NCBI GenBank assembly: GCA_009704505.1
Contig: WLEB01000008.1
Coordinates: forward strand, 1-33,018
Source: Actinomycetota bacterium
Lineage (GTDB): Bacteria > Actinomycetota > Actinomycetes > Nanopelagicales > Nanopelagicaceae
Direction of reading: 5' to 3'
DNA length: 33,018 bases
The stretch's first letter is position 1. The number at the start of each line of letters is the position of its first letter. The position numbers were made by a program, and so were the translations under genes. Below are positions 15,237 through 23,762 of this stretch, piece by piece. Below the pieces are notes generated by a model. The model saw only the letters and a list, made by a program, of their open reading frames with translations. It was not told the origin of the DNA and searched no databases.

Positions 15237-18200
15237 TTAACGCGTAAAAGCTTCAAGTAATAATGCTTTCTGTTCATCCTCATGAAGGTGATGACTTCCA
15301 GTAGCTGGAGAGGCAGTAGCTCTGCGAGAAATTCGGCGAAGAGTTCGTGCTCCAAATCCACGACCGCCATGTGCATCAGAAGTTCGAAGCGCAATATGTG
15401 ACCATGGTCCTTGATTTGCAGGCTCGTCTTGTACCCATAACAGATTGGCATTTGGATGCTTGTTTGCTTCAGCAACCATTTCATCAATTGGAAGTGGATA
15501 GAGAAGTTCTACTCGAACAATTGCTGTTGAGTTTTCTCCCATTTTTGCGCGCTCTGCAACTAAGTCGTGATAAATCTTTCCAGAACAGAAAATTACACGT
15601 GATGCATTACTGACAGTGGGATCACCAATAACTGGTTGGAAATAACCGCTAGTAAAATCACTAAGAGATGATGCTGCAGCCTTTAGTCGAAGCATCGATT
15701 TAGGAGTAAAGACAATCAATGGACGACGAGTTGGGTTCTTAGCGTGCCAACGAAGCAAGTGGAAATAGTTTGCAGGGCTTGCAGGTTGGGCAACAGTCAT
15801 GTTTTGTTCGGCGCACAACTGTAAATATCTTTCAATACGAGCAGATGAGTGATCTGGTCCTTGACCTTCATAACCGTGAGGCAAGAGTAAAACTAATGAA
15901 GATCGCTCGCCCCATTTTTGCAACGCTGAAGAAATAAACTCATCGATCACAGTTTGGGCACCGTTTGCAAAATCTCCGAACTGGCCTTCCCATAGAACTA
16001 ATGCTTCTGGGCGCTCAAGACTGTAACCATATTCAAATCCCATGGCAGCGTATTCGCTAAGTAGTGAGTCAATAACGAAGAATTGGTTTTCATCGCTAAT
16101 GAGTGAACGAAGAGGTGTCCATTCATTTCCATTTTCTTTGTCAATGATGACTGCATGGCGATTTGAGAATGTTCCACGACGTGAATCTTGACCAGCAAGT
16201 CGTATCGGATGCCCTTCTTTAAGAAGGGATCCAAAAGCAAGCATTTCTCCGGTGGACCAATCAATTGTTGCATCGTTAAGTGACTCAACTCTTTTCGCCA
16301 ACTGTGGAGTCAATTTAGGATGAACATGGAAGCCTTCTGGAACTGCAGATTGAGTTGCTGCAATCTCACGAGCAACGCTCTCTGGAATTGCAGTCTCGAT
16401 TGCCGTTGGATCAGGAGGCACGGGAGCCTTGAAGTTAGCATCAGAATTGAAATCAGTATTGGTTAATGATGCAAATACAGATTCGAGCTGAACCTGATAA
16501 TCACGTGCGATCTCTTCGGCCTCTACAGGTGTGATGTCGCCGCGACCGACCAAGGCCTCTGTGTAAAGGGTGCGAGTTGATCTCTTAGCATCTACTAATT
16601 TATACATCAATGGCTGAGTAAAGCTTGGTTCGTCACCTTCATTGTGACCGCGGCGGCGATAGCAAATCATGTCAATGACAACATCTTTATTAAATGCTTG
16701 ACGATATTCAAAAGCTAATCGTGCTACCTGAACACATGCTTCTGGATCATCACCATTTACGTGGAATACAGGTGCTTGAATTATTTTTGCAAAATCTGTT
16801 GAGTACTGGGATGTGCGAGAAGATTGTGGCCCAGTTGTAAAGCCAACTTGATTGTTGATAACGATATGAACGGTTCCACCTGTTCGGTAACCACCCAAAC
16901 CTGACATCTGAAGCACTTCAGCATTAACGCCTTGTCCTGCAAAGGATGCATCTCCATGCAAAAGTACGGGCAGAATTGAAAATGCATTCTTAATGTTGAG
17001 TCGATCTTGTTTTGCTCGAACAATTCCTTCAAGCACTGGGTTAACTGCCTCTAAGTGAGAAGGATTTGCTGCCAAATAAACTTTGGTTTGAGATCCAGAT
17101 TCAGCTGTAAAGACACCTGATGTGCCTAAGTGATACTTAACGTCACCAGATCCGTGGATTTCATTTTCAGCATAATGGCCTTGGAACTCTTGAAATATCT
17201 GCCCTGCTGATTTGCCGGCAACGTTTGCTAATACATTAAGGCGTCCACGGTGTGGCATACCAATACAAACTTCATCCAAACCTTTTTCAGCAGCTGCTGA
17301 AATAACTGCATCAAGAAGTGGAATAACTGATTCTCCACCTTCTAGAGAGAAACGCTTTTGTCCAACAAATTTTGTATGAAGGAATGATTCAAAAGCCTCT
17401 GCACTGTTTAATTTGCGCAAAACGCGTAACTGTTCTTCACGCGGCAGCTTGGCATAACCCACTTCGACACGCTCTTGAATCCATTGACGCTCTTGCGGTT
17501 CTTGTATGTACATGTATTCAACGCCAACTGATCGGCAATATGCATCACGGAGAATTCCTAGAATTTTACGAAGTGGCATGAACTTCTTGCCACCAAAGCC
17601 ACCGGTTGCAAACTCGCGGTCAAGATCCCAGAGAGTTAATCCGTGTGTGACTACGTCAAGATCTGGATGAGATCGTTGCATATAAACCAATGGATCTACA
17701 TCTGCAATCAAATGACCAAATGTGCGATAGGCCTGAATTAACTGCTGAACACGTGCAGTTTTATTGATCTCTTCGTCTCTAGTAAATGCAAAATCTGAAG
17801 ACCATCGAATTGGTTCATATGGAATGCGAAGTGCAGCAAAGATTTCGTCATAAAAACCTTCGGCGCCCAGCAGATATTCATGCATGCGTCGCAAGAAATC
17901 ACCTGACTGTGCACCTTGAATGACTCGGTGGTCGTAAGTACTTGTCAGAGTAATGACCTTGCTAACTGCCATATTGGCGAGTGTTTCTTCACTGGCACCT
18001 TGGAACTCTGCTGGGTAATCCATTGCACCAACGCCAAGAATTAAACCCTGACCTTGAACAAGTCGTGGAACTGAATGAACTGTTCCAATAGTTCCTGGAT
18101 TAGTAATCGACATAGTCGTTCCGGCAAAATCCTCAACGGCTAAAGTTCCAGAACGCGCCTTTTTAATAACTGCTTCATAGGCGCTCCAAAACTGTCCGAA

Positions 18201-18959
18201 ATCTAACTCTTCGCAGCCTTTAACAGAAGGCACTAGTAATTGCCGTGAGCCATCAGGCTTTGCTAGATCAATCGCAATTCCTAAATTCATATGTTCTGGT
18301 TTACCGATCGCTGGCTTTCCATCGATCTCACCATAAAATGCATTCATCTCTGGCATCGCTCTAACAGCTTTAATCATTGCGTAAGCCACAATGTGTGTGA
18401 AAGAAACTTTGCCGCCACGTCCACGAGCTAAGTGATTATTAAGAACTATTCGATTATCAATCATTAACTTTGCAGGAACAGCGCGCACTGATGTGGCTGT
18501 TGGAACAGAAAGTGATGCCTCCATCGATTGAACAACGCGAGCGCCTACTCCACGAATTGGTTCTAACGTTGAAGCCGATGGCGTGATTAAAACTGGAACT
18601 GGCTTAACAATTGGATCAGCCGGTGTTGCAGGCGTTAATGCATTCTCGCGCACAACCGGTTGTGTTGATTGAGGTGTTGCTACTGGTTGGGAAACCTGTG
18701 CAGCTGGTGCTTGTGCCGCTGGTGCTTGCGGTGCTGCAACTTGTGGTGCACGTTGGGCAGCTTTTGGAATTGGTGGAGTTGGTGGTGTGTTCTTATTGGC
18801 CGAAGTATTTAGTCCAGCGGCAGAGCCAACAGCTGAAGCCGGTTTATTTGTTTTGAAGTACTCAATCCATGCAGGGTCTACAGAAGAAGGATCTGCCAGA
18901 TAATGCTCGTACATTTCATCTACGAGCCAATCATTTGCGCCAAAATCCTGTGCCGACAC
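15237..18959 (-). CDS. kgd: multifunctional 2-oxoglutarate dehydrogenase / 2-oxoglutarate decarboxylase (Kgd)
   Basis: This actinobacterial fusion carries E1o (thiamine diphosphate) and an E2-type succinyltransferase core in one 1240-residue chain. The order is an N-terminal helix typical of E1o (8-36), a Pro/Ala-rich linker (about 40-130), the E2 domain (about 133-365) with the active-site YDHRV (His344), and the E1 domain (about 370-1240). The E1 domain carries HRGRLNVLANVAGK, the ThDP region GDASFAGQGVNAEVLQMSGL, and the VIDMICYRRRGHNEGDEP segment. The product feeds the TCA cycle by oxidative decarboxylation of 2-oxoglutarate. Length agrees with M. tuberculosis Kgd (about 1231). I chose the GTG at 18957-18959 because AAAAGGAG lies 7 nt upstream; the longer reading (to 19073) has no ribosome site. 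Regulation by a GarA-like protein is known in the family; none is seen here. Confidence 0.95.
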   Translation of the reverse strand: MSAQDFGANDWLVDEMYEHYLADPSSVDPAWIEYFKTNKPASAVGSAAGLNTSANKNTPPTPPIPKAAQRAPQVAAPQAPAAQAPAAQVSQPVATPQSTQPVVRENALTPATPADPIVKPVPVLITPSASTLEPIRGVGARVVQSMEASLSVPTATSVRAVPAKLMIDNRIVLNNHLARGRGGKVSFTHIVAYAMIKAVRAMPEMNAFYGEIDGKPAIGKPEHMNLGIAIDLAKPDGSRQLLVPSVKGCEELDFGQFWSAYEAVIKKARSGTLAVEDFAGTTMSITNPGTIGTVHSVPRLVQGQGLILGVGAMDYPAEFQGASEETLANMAVSKVITLTSTYDHRVIQGAQSGDFLRRMHEYLLGAEGFYDEIFAALRIPYEPIRWSSDFAFTRDEEINKTARVQQLIQAYRTFGHLIADVDPLVYMQRSHPDLDVVTHGLTLWDLDREFATGGFGGKKFMPLRKILGILRDAYCRSVGVEYMYIQEPQERQWIQERVEVGYAKLPREEQLRVLRKLNSAEAFESFLHTKFVGQKRFSLEGGESVIPLLDAVISAAAEKGLDEVCIGMPHRGRLNVLANVAGKSAGQIFQEFQGHYAENEIHGSGDVKYHLGTSGVFTAESGSQTKVYLAANPSHLEAVNPVLEGIVRAKQDRLNIKNAFSILPVLLHGDASFAGQGVNAEVLQMSGLGGYRTGGTVHIVINNQVGFTTGPQSSRTSQYSTDFAKIIQAPVFHVNGDDPEACVQVARLAFEYRQAFNKDVVIDMICYRRRGHNEGDEPSFTQPLMYKLVDAKRSTRTLYTEALVGRGDITPVEAEEIARDYQVQLESVFASLTNTDFNSDANFKAPVPPDPTAIETAIPESVAREIAATQSAVPEGFHVHPKLTPQLAKRVESLNDATIDWSTGEMLAFGSLLKEGHPIRLAGQDSRRGTFSNRHAVIIDKENGNEWTPLRSLISDENQFFVIDSLLSEYAAMGFEYGYSLERPEALVLWEGQFGDFANGAQTVIDEFISSALQKWGERSSLVLLLPHGYEGQGPDHSSARIERYLQLCAEQNMTVAQPASPANYFHLLRWHAKNPTRRPLIVFTPKSMLRLKAAASSLSDFTSGYFQPVIGDPTVSNASRVIFCSGKIYHDLVAERAKMGENSTAIVRVELLYPLPIDEMVAEANKHPNANLLWVQDEPANQGPWSHIALRTSDAHGGRGFGARTLRRISRRATASPATGSHHLHEDEQKALLLEAFTR

Positions 18960-19102
18960 TGGCAAGCTCCTTTTGCATTGACTAGGGTCTAAGCCTATAG
19001 GCAGTGGCCAGCATGCATAAACATTTGATTTCATAGCCTTCAGGGAGATTGGCCACAGTAATTCAGGCGCCATTTACCCCCAAAATACGGCACAGTTTGG
19101 CT

Positions 19103-19822
19103 ATGGGATTAGCCGTAGTTACTGGTGCCAGTCGAGGCCTAGGTTTTGAAAGCGCTAAGGCTCTAGCAAGTGCAGGCTTTGATTTAGCCATGATCGCAAA
19201 AGATCCAACACGGCTATCTCTTGCTCAGCAGAAATTATCTGAGAGTTTTCCCAATCAGAAATTTACGACTTATCAGGTTGATCTAGAGGATATACCTGCC
19301 ACCAGAGCGATCGCCGAAAAAATCACTTCTCAAGAACAGACCCCTGAGATTTTAATGATTGCCCATGGCGTTATGAGTGAAAAAATGTCTAAGACATTAA
19401 AGACTAACGATCATGAATGGCGACGAGTTATGTCAATTAACTTGGATTCTGTTTTCACTCTGGTAAATGCCTTGATGCCTGCAATGGTTGATGCCAGAAA
19501 GGGCCGAGTAATTATCTACTCAGCATGTTTGGGGAGAATGTCTGGTCCTGGAACTGCAGGCGGCCTTGCTCCTTATCGAATTAGTAAAGCGGGCGTAAAT
19601 GCATTTGTAAGAAATCTAGCCCATGAAACAGGTCTTGGTTCGCGTGGAATTTTAGTTGATGCGATTTGTCCCAACCATTCAGCAACTGACATGGGAGGCC
19701 CTGATGCACCCCGCACTGCCCAAGAGGGTGCTGCAACTGCAAACTGGCTAGCTCTTCGCGAGTTTAATCCAGGAGATACAACTGGCGTTCTATGGGAAGA
19801 CAACGAAATAGTTCCTTGGTAA
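19103..19822 (+). CDS. short-chain dehydrogenase/reductase
   Basis: This is a classical SDR of about 239 residues. Cofactor motif TGASRGLG is at 7-14, and the catalytic tetrad is Asn113, Ser140, Tyr158 and Lys162 (YRISK). The usual NNAG is replaced by AHGV (87-90). Substrate and cofactor preference are not predictable. I start at ATG 19103 because it places the Rossmann strand immediately after Met. A TTG at 19049 adds 18 residues and sits 9 nt behind a TAGCCT box, so it is a real alternative. The gene diverges from kgd, sharing the 18960-19102 spacer, where GCCTATAGGC (18993-19002) is palindromic. Confidence 0.82.
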   Translation: MGLAVVTGASRGLGFESAKALASAGFDLAMIAKDPTRLSLAQQKLSESFPNQKFTTYQVDLEDIPATRAIAEKITSQEQTPEILMIAHGVMSEKMSKTLKTNDHEWRRVMSINLDSVFTLVNALMPAMVDARKGRVIIYSACLGRMSGPGTAGGLAPYRISKAGVNAFVRNLAHETGLGSRGILVDAICPNHSATDMGGPDAPRTAQEGAATANWLALREFNPGDTTGVLWEDNEIVPW

Positions 19823-19854
19823 TTCCTAATGGTTTATAAAGCAACTATCTGTCT

Positions 19855-20232
19855 TTAAACATCAGTTGGAATCGCACGTAATGTTGCAACCAATGTTGTC
19901 AGTGCAAGTAGGGCTAATCCTGCAGCTACAAACCACAACTGTGCCTGCAACATATATGTAACAACACCTAGCGCAATCAGATTTGCTAGTACTGAAGGCG
20001 ATCTTCCAAAGTACTTTCCTTTGCGATAACCAATAGCTGAAATAGCTAATCCACCCGAACCAAGAAGTGCAAACAAGAGCACACCCAATAGAGGTAACAC
20101 CTCAAAGGAATCGGCAAAAATTGTTAGCCCTACTAACCACAACGCTAAAGCAAAAATCACTCCAGCCTCAAGGAACAGTAGGGTTGCCACTAGTGCGCGC
20201 GCTTTTGCTGCTTTGACAGAATCTGAGTTCAC
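19855..20232 (-). CDS. hypothetical four-helix membrane protein
   Basis: This 125-residue, very hydrophobic protein has four predicted transmembrane segments (about residues 14-38, 44-66, 80-97, 99-117). The short cytoplasmic connector RKGKYFGRSPSV resembles one seen in small actinobacterial integral membrane proteins. I cannot name a function. The GTG start (20230-20232) has no ribosome site. It lies 7 nt behind TAAACT (20240-20245), so it may be leaderless and independent of whiB7, whose stop is 15 nt upstream. It converges on the SDR gene across 32 nt. Confidence 0.65.
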   Translation of the reverse strand: MNSDSVKAAKARALVATLLFLEAGVIFALALWLVGLTIFADSFEVLPLLGVLLFALLGSGGLAISAIGYRKGKYFGRSPSVLANLIALGVVTYMLQAQLWFVAAGLALLALTTLVATLRAIPTDV

Positions 20233-20239
20233 GAAGGGG

Positions 20240-20245
20240 AGTTTA
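20240..20245 (-). promoter_or_regulatory. possible -10 box for the membrane protein at 19855
   Basis: TAAACT on the minus strand ends 7 nt before the GTG start and lies between that gene and the whiB7 stop. No Shine-Dalgarno is present. The -35 would be inside whiB7 and is not evident. Confidence 0.3.
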
Positions 20246-20247
20246 AC

Positions 20248-20646
20248 TTAAGCAGCACTCTCATCACGTTGCTTAGAGATCAAAGTCAGTTCAATTAACT
20301 CACCTTGGTCATCTCGTGCAGCAATTTCTTTGAGTGATGGACGACCAGCTTTACGCTTTTTAGCAATGATGCGACCATCTTCAAATAGTTCACCACCCCA
20401 AACGCCAGCAGGTTCTTGGCGAGATAAAGCCCCTTCTAAACACTGTGCGCGTACGGGGCATCCCCCACATAGTGATTTAGCTTGGGCAACTTCCATCTCG
20501 TCTTCAGAAAAGTAGAGTTCTGGATCGCTACTGTGACATGGCAAGTTAAATGAAGAGCCATCGCTGTAGGTGCCTGTTACGGCGTCTAAGCCAATCTTTT
20601 CATCTGCCCAGCCTGGTACTAATAGTTCACTGAAGAGAACGCTCAT
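20248..20646 (-). CDS. whiB7: WhiB7-like iron-sulfur transcription regulator
   Basis: WhiB7 is a [4Fe-4S] protein that binds the primary sigma factor and activates intrinsic antibiotic-resistance and stress genes. The 132-residue protein has the four cluster cysteines (C37, C60, C63, C69) in the CxxC-x5-C pattern, the G(V/I)WGG turn (81-85) and, after it, a basic AT-hook-like KRKAGRPSLK (97-106). The hook and the position beside uvrD2, as in Mycobacterium, identify it as WhiB7 rather than WhiB1-4. The C-terminal tail (107-132) is longer than in WhiB7 of Mycobacterium and the hook is reduced to AGRP. The ATG has an AGAGGTG ribosome site. A leader ORF and terminator (20766-20988) lie upstream and probably control it by attenuation. 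Confidence 0.85.
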   Translation of the reverse strand: MSVLFSELLVPGWADEKIGLDAVTGTYSDGSSFNLPCHSSDPELYFSEDEMEVAQAKSLCGGCPVRAQCLEGALSRQEPAGVWGGELFEDGRIIAKKRKAGRPSLKEIAARDDQGELIELTLISKQRDESAA

Positions 20647-20765
20647 GTTCTCACCTCTTTTTTCTGGGAAATCATCTCTCCCTGTTGGCCGATTGTTATC
20701 GGGTACTGCTTCCGGTCTTTCTCTTATGGGTTATTTGTCGTTACTCGTGTGAGTTTTGTTCTTTA

Positions 20766-20811
20766 TAGAAAAAGAAAAAGGGCTCCGAATCCTTGTGGAT
20801 TCGAGGCCCTT
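20766..20811 (-). terminator. intrinsic terminator/attenuator in the whiB7 leader
   Basis: Minus strand: AAGGGCCTCGAATCC (20797-20811) pairs with GGATTCGGAGCCCTT (20778-20792) across the 4-nt loop ACAA. That is 15 positions with a 2-nt internal mismatch, followed by TTTCTTTTTC. It lies 21 nt after the upstream ORF stop and 119 nt before the whiB7 start. The sequence GGCCTC of its 5' arm (20803-20808) is fully complementary to GAGGCC (20854-20859) inside the upstream ORF, giving a possible antiterminator. The short hairpin ATCGA-TTAAT-TCGAT (20827-20841) lies between them. Confidence 0.85.
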
Positions 20812-20832
20812 GGCTTCTAGTTCTATATCGAA

Positions 20833-20988
20833 TTAATCGATGGAACCACCATTGGCCTCTTGTCCGGCATAAAACGCTGCATAAAACGCAGGCTTTGAAG
20901 TATGCCAAGAAGACTTTTTGGTTGTATGAGAAGGAGTGATCGCAGCAGAACGCTGTGCGTTTGCTGTTACGAATGATGCGTTAGACAT
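20833..20988 (-). CDS. 51-codon upstream ORF in the whiB7 leader
   Basis: The ORF opens ATG (20986-20988), reads MSNASFVTANAQRSAAITPS and onward for 51 residues, and ends with TAA at 20833. An AGAAGGGG ribosome site precedes it at about 9-12 nt. The peptide is Ala/Ser/Thr-rich, has no hydrophobic segment, and contains a tandem AFYAAFYAG (34-42) from a 12-bp DNA repeat (20867-20890). It is followed by the terminator at 20766-20811 and then whiB7 on the same strand. In mycobacteria and Streptomyces, whiB7/wblC leaders carry an upstream ORF and terminator, so the most likely role is a leader peptide whose translation sets transcription of whiB7. A stand-alone small protein cannot be excluded. 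Confidence 0.65.
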   Translation of the reverse strand: MSNASFVTANAQRSAAITPSHTTKKSSWHTSKPAFYAAFYAGQEANGGSID

Positions 20989-21008
20989 ATTCGTTGACCC
21001 CTTCTCTC

Positions 21009-21036
21009 ATCTTAACTACCCGCCATGGATAGTGAA
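21009..21036 (-). promoter_or_regulatory. candidate promoter for the whiB7 leader transcript
   Basis: Minus strand TTCACT (21031-21036), a 16-nt spacer and TAAGAT (21009-21014). Each hexamer matches 4 of 6 consensus positions. A start near 21002 would give a 5' UTR of about 14 nt before the leader ORF and about 355 nt before whiB7. A TTGTCA at 21037-21042 is an alternative -35 with non-standard spacing. Confidence 0.3.
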
Positions 21037-21105
21037 GTGACAATGGTAAAGCATGGGCGACCTTACTTGCAAGGTGATTAATTTGAGCCCACAGAGCCTA
21101 AAAAG

Positions 21106-22785
21106 CTAGCTGATCAGCCCTGCCTCAACTAAAAATCGTGAGGGTTTTCCGCGATAACTAAGGTGCAGATCTTTCTTGGCCCGTGTAATTCCGACATAGA
21201 ACAAACGTCTTTCTTCATCAATTGAGGCTTGGTCATTTGTGGTGCTGTTATTTTCTAAAGGCAATATGCCCTCGCTAGCACCCATAAGAATTACACGCTC
21301 CCATTCCAGGCCTTTTGCCGCATGTAAAGTTGCAAGAGTTGTAACTGGCATTGTTGGCGGGTTATTTTGACTCACCAAATCTTCTACTTCACGCAAGTAT
21401 GTGCGCAAATTCTTAGGTGAAAATGAACTGTCGCTATCTAACTCTCGAGCCAGGTGTAAAAGTGCGGCAATTCCATCAATAGATCCACCAGTTAAAAATG
21501 GTTGGGCAAGGGTGCGAAGTTCATCAAGCCACTGAACTCCTTGTGTTGGAATAACTGATGCATTTCGAACCACTCGAAGAAATTCACGCACTTCTTTACG
21601 ATCAAAAAAGCGTTCAGTATTTCGAACTTGATTTGGTAAGTTTGCAGCGTTCATAGCTTTTTCTAAACCATTAAGTTGGTTATTCGTTCTGGCCAATACG
21701 GCAATTTCTTGGGGCGGAACACCATCTTTAATTAGTTCAGTAATCTCTCGAATGATGCCAGCAATCTCTGCTGACTCATCGCTGTAGGCAGTGATCGTTG
21801 GTTTTGATCCATGCTCATTTACCGCAACTAACTCGTTACCCATGGCACCTTTGCGCAAAATACTATTTGCAGTGAATATGATTTCAGGTGTGGATCGATA
21901 GCCAGTTGTTAAGCGGATAACTTCAGCATCTGGGAATCTGTTTGTGAAGGAATTAAGGAAAACCGGTGTTGCTCCAGCAAAAGAGTAAATTGTTTGTGCA
22001 GGATCACCAACTACACATAATTCCTGGCGGCTTCCAAGCCAAGCATTAAGTAAACGCTGTTGCAGCGGGGAAACATCTTGATATTCATCAACAGTAAAGA
22101 AGCGATATTGATCCTGAACTCGCTCCCGTACTTCACGTTCTTGCTCGATCATGGCAGTGGTTAGAAGCAAGACGTCTTCAAAATCAATTGCTCTTTCTTG
22201 ATGTTTAACACTTTCATAGGCGGTGTACACCTTTGCTAACTGTTCTGGATTAATGCGCGGTTTAACTGTGCGCTTCACAGATTCTGTTAAATAGTCCGAA
22301 GGTGCAATTTGTGAAACTTTTGCCCATTCAATCTCAGTTGCAATATCGCGTAGTAGATCACGGGATGCTATTGAAAGTTCGCCTTGAAGTTGAGCCCGCT
22401 TGATTGCCTCAGTTAAAAAGCTTGATTTTGTAGTGATTAGATCAGGCGTGCGACCACCGAAAACCTGAGGCCAAAAAAACGTTAACTGCTTTAACGCTGA
22501 AGCGTGGATTGTGCGTGCTGCAACCGATGGAACACCTAAAGATCGCAACCGTGCGCGCATTTCTCCTGCAGCGCGAGCAGTAAATGTAAGTGCAAGAACT
22601 TTATGAGGATCCATCGTTCCTATTGCGGCGGCATATGCGATTCGGTGAGTAATGGCGCGTGTTTTTCCGGTACCTGCACCAGCAATTACACAGACGGGTC
22701 CGCGAGTTGCAAGTGCAACTGCGCGTTGCTCGTTATCTAGAGCGTCAAGAATTTCTTCTGCCCGAACGTTGCCTACGGTCTCCAC
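21106..22785 (-). CDS. uvrD2: UvrD2-like superfamily 1 DNA helicase, short form
   Basis: This ATP-dependent 3'-5' helicase shows the SF1A motifs in order: GAGTGKT (36-42), TFTARAAGEMR, VDEYQDVSPLQQ, GDPAQTIYSFAG, TGYRSTPEII, TLHAAKGLEWERV, and RRLFYVGITRAK close to the C-terminus. At 559 residues it ends soon after motif VI with the usual SRFL segment. Mycobacterial UvrD2 is about 700 residues and continues with an HRDC domain and a tetracysteine motif, both absent here. The GTG start (22783-22785) has AAGGCGAG upstream and overlaps the nudC stop by 13 nt, so the two are co-expressed. Its place between whiB7 and nudC matches Mycobacterium, which supports the UvrD2 assignment. Confidence 0.85.
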   Translation of the reverse strand: METVGNVRAEEILDALDNEQRAVALATRGPVCVIAGAGTGKTRAITHRIAYAAAIGTMDPHKVLALTFTARAAGEMRARLRSLGVPSVAARTIHASALKQLTFFWPQVFGGRTPDLITTKSSFLTEAIKRAQLQGELSIASRDLLRDIATEIEWAKVSQIAPSDYLTESVKRTVKPRINPEQLAKVYTAYESVKHQERAIDFEDVLLLTTAMIEQEREVRERVQDQYRFFTVDEYQDVSPLQQRLLNAWLGSRQELCVVGDPAQTIYSFAGATPVFLNSFTNRFPDAEVIRLTTGYRSTPEIIFTANSILRKGAMGNELVAVNEHGSKPTITAYSDESAEIAGIIREITELIKDGVPPQEIAVLARTNNQLNGLEKAMNAANLPNQVRNTERFFDRKEVREFLRVVRNASVIPTQGVQWLDELRTLAQPFLTGGSIDGIAALLHLARELDSDSSFSPKNLRTYLREVEDLVSQNNPPTMPVTTLATLHAAKGLEWERVILMGASEGILPLENNSTTNDQASIDEERRLFYVGITRAKKDLHLSYRGKPSRFLVEAGLIS

Positions 22786-23735
22786 GATTGCTCGCCTTGC
22801 AAGTCGTTTCGTGAATAACCATCAACTCGCGTGTACCAAGATTCAATCATTCTTCTTGCTACTGAAATTCCTGGTGGCAACAAAATTTCACCGGATGCAA
22901 CAGTCTGTTTCATTTCATCCCGACTAAGCCAACGCACTGCAGTTATCTCTTGACCATCTGGGCGCGCATCTTGTGGACGCTCAGCAAATGCTTCGAATGC
23001 GATCATGATTGATGCTGGAAATGGCCACGGCTGAGAAGTAATGTACTTTACTTGCGATGGATAAACTCCCGCTTCTTCAAATACTTCTCTGGAAACGCAC
23101 TCTTCGAACGACTCACCTGTTTCAACAAAACCTGCAAATGTTGAGAAGCGCTTCTCTGGCCAAATTGGTTGATGGCCTAACAAAATACGATCTTCTGCAT
23201 CTCTAACAAGTACGATAACTGCTGGATCAGTTCGAGGGTGATGTTGTGTTGAATCCTCGACACATACACGAACACTTCCTCCAAGATCGCTCACCGTTTG
23301 TGCCCCGCATTTGGAGCAATGCGTATGGTTTTCATGCCAATTAGCTAATCCAACTGCATGCATTGCAAGAGTTAAATCCTCGGCATCCAAATTGCCACCA
23401 ACTTCACGCAATGTTTTGAAACCTTGGTACTTGTCTTTTTCAAAATCTCCTGAACCATCATCAATCGGCTGATTTATCCAGGTTGTACGCCAAGCAAAAT
23501 ATGGCTGATCATCATCACGACTAGTACCTAGAAAAAAACGCTCGCCTTCAATAAAGATGCCTAAAAGTTCTGAGACTGCAGGTGCATCGATAAAAGTTAA
23601 GGCATCGTTAGTGGCGCTAAGTCGGGCATCTACTAGCTGAATAATCTGAGCCTTCTTCCAGAGTTGCTCCAATTTTGCGGCATCGGTACGTAAATCGCTG
23701 CCACGATCAATTGGTGAAAGATTGAGTTCACTCAT
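22773..23735 (-). CDS. nudC: NAD(+) diphosphatase / NADH pyrophosphatase, Nudix family
   Basis: NudC cleaves NAD(H) to NMN(H) and AMP and can remove NAD caps from RNA. The 320-residue protein has a zinc-ribbon pair C140/C143 and a third ligand at C158. The fourth ligand position is unclear; HH lies at 165-166, followed by PRTDPAVI. The Nudix box GX5EX7REUXEEXGU is at 202-224, and the NudC hallmark SQPWPFP is at 234-240. I use the ATG at 23733-23735; a TTG three codons upstream overlaps the probable -10 box TAGCGT (23744-23749). It is the first gene of nudC-uvrD2 and diverges from the EEP gene over 27 nt. Confidence 0.9.
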   Translation of the reverse strand: MSELNLSPIDRGSDLRTDAAKLEQLWKKAQIIQLVDARLSATNDALTFIDAPAVSELLGIFIEGERFFLGTSRDDDQPYFAWRTTWINQPIDDGSGDFEKDKYQGFKTLREVGGNLDAEDLTLAMHAVGLANWHENHTHCSKCGAQTVSDLGGSVRVCVEDSTQHHPRTDPAVIVLVRDAEDRILLGHQPIWPEKRFSTFAGFVETGESFEECVSREVFEEAGVYPSQVKYITSQPWPFPASIMIAFEAFAERPQDARPDGQEITAVRWLSRDEMKQTVASGEILLPPGISVARRMIESWYTRVDGYSRNDLQGEQSWRP

Positions 23736-23743
23736 AGGAGACA

Positions 23744-23756
23744 ACGCTACTAGCCT
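23744..23756. promoter_or_regulatory. back-to-back -10 boxes of nudC and the EEP gene
   Basis: Minus strand TAGCGT (23744-23749) faces nudC, 8 nt before its ATG. Plus strand TAGCCT (23751-23756) faces the EEP gene, 6 nt before its GTG. Only one base separates the two boxes, so each promoter's -35 lies inside the other's start region (TTCACT at 23727-23732 for the plus strand, 18-nt spacing). Confidence 0.4.
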
Positions 23757-23762
23757 TAGGCC

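Noticed and set aside
18960-19073. Longer kgd reading starting at 19073
   Set aside because: The added residues do not resemble the E1o N-terminus. A GTG at 18959 with AAAAGGAG at proper distance gives the expected MSAQDF start and family length.
20867-20890. Tandem 12-bp repeat as a CRISPR or mobile-element trace
   Set aside because: There are only two copies, in frame within the leader ORF (AFYA AFYA). A local duplication explains it.
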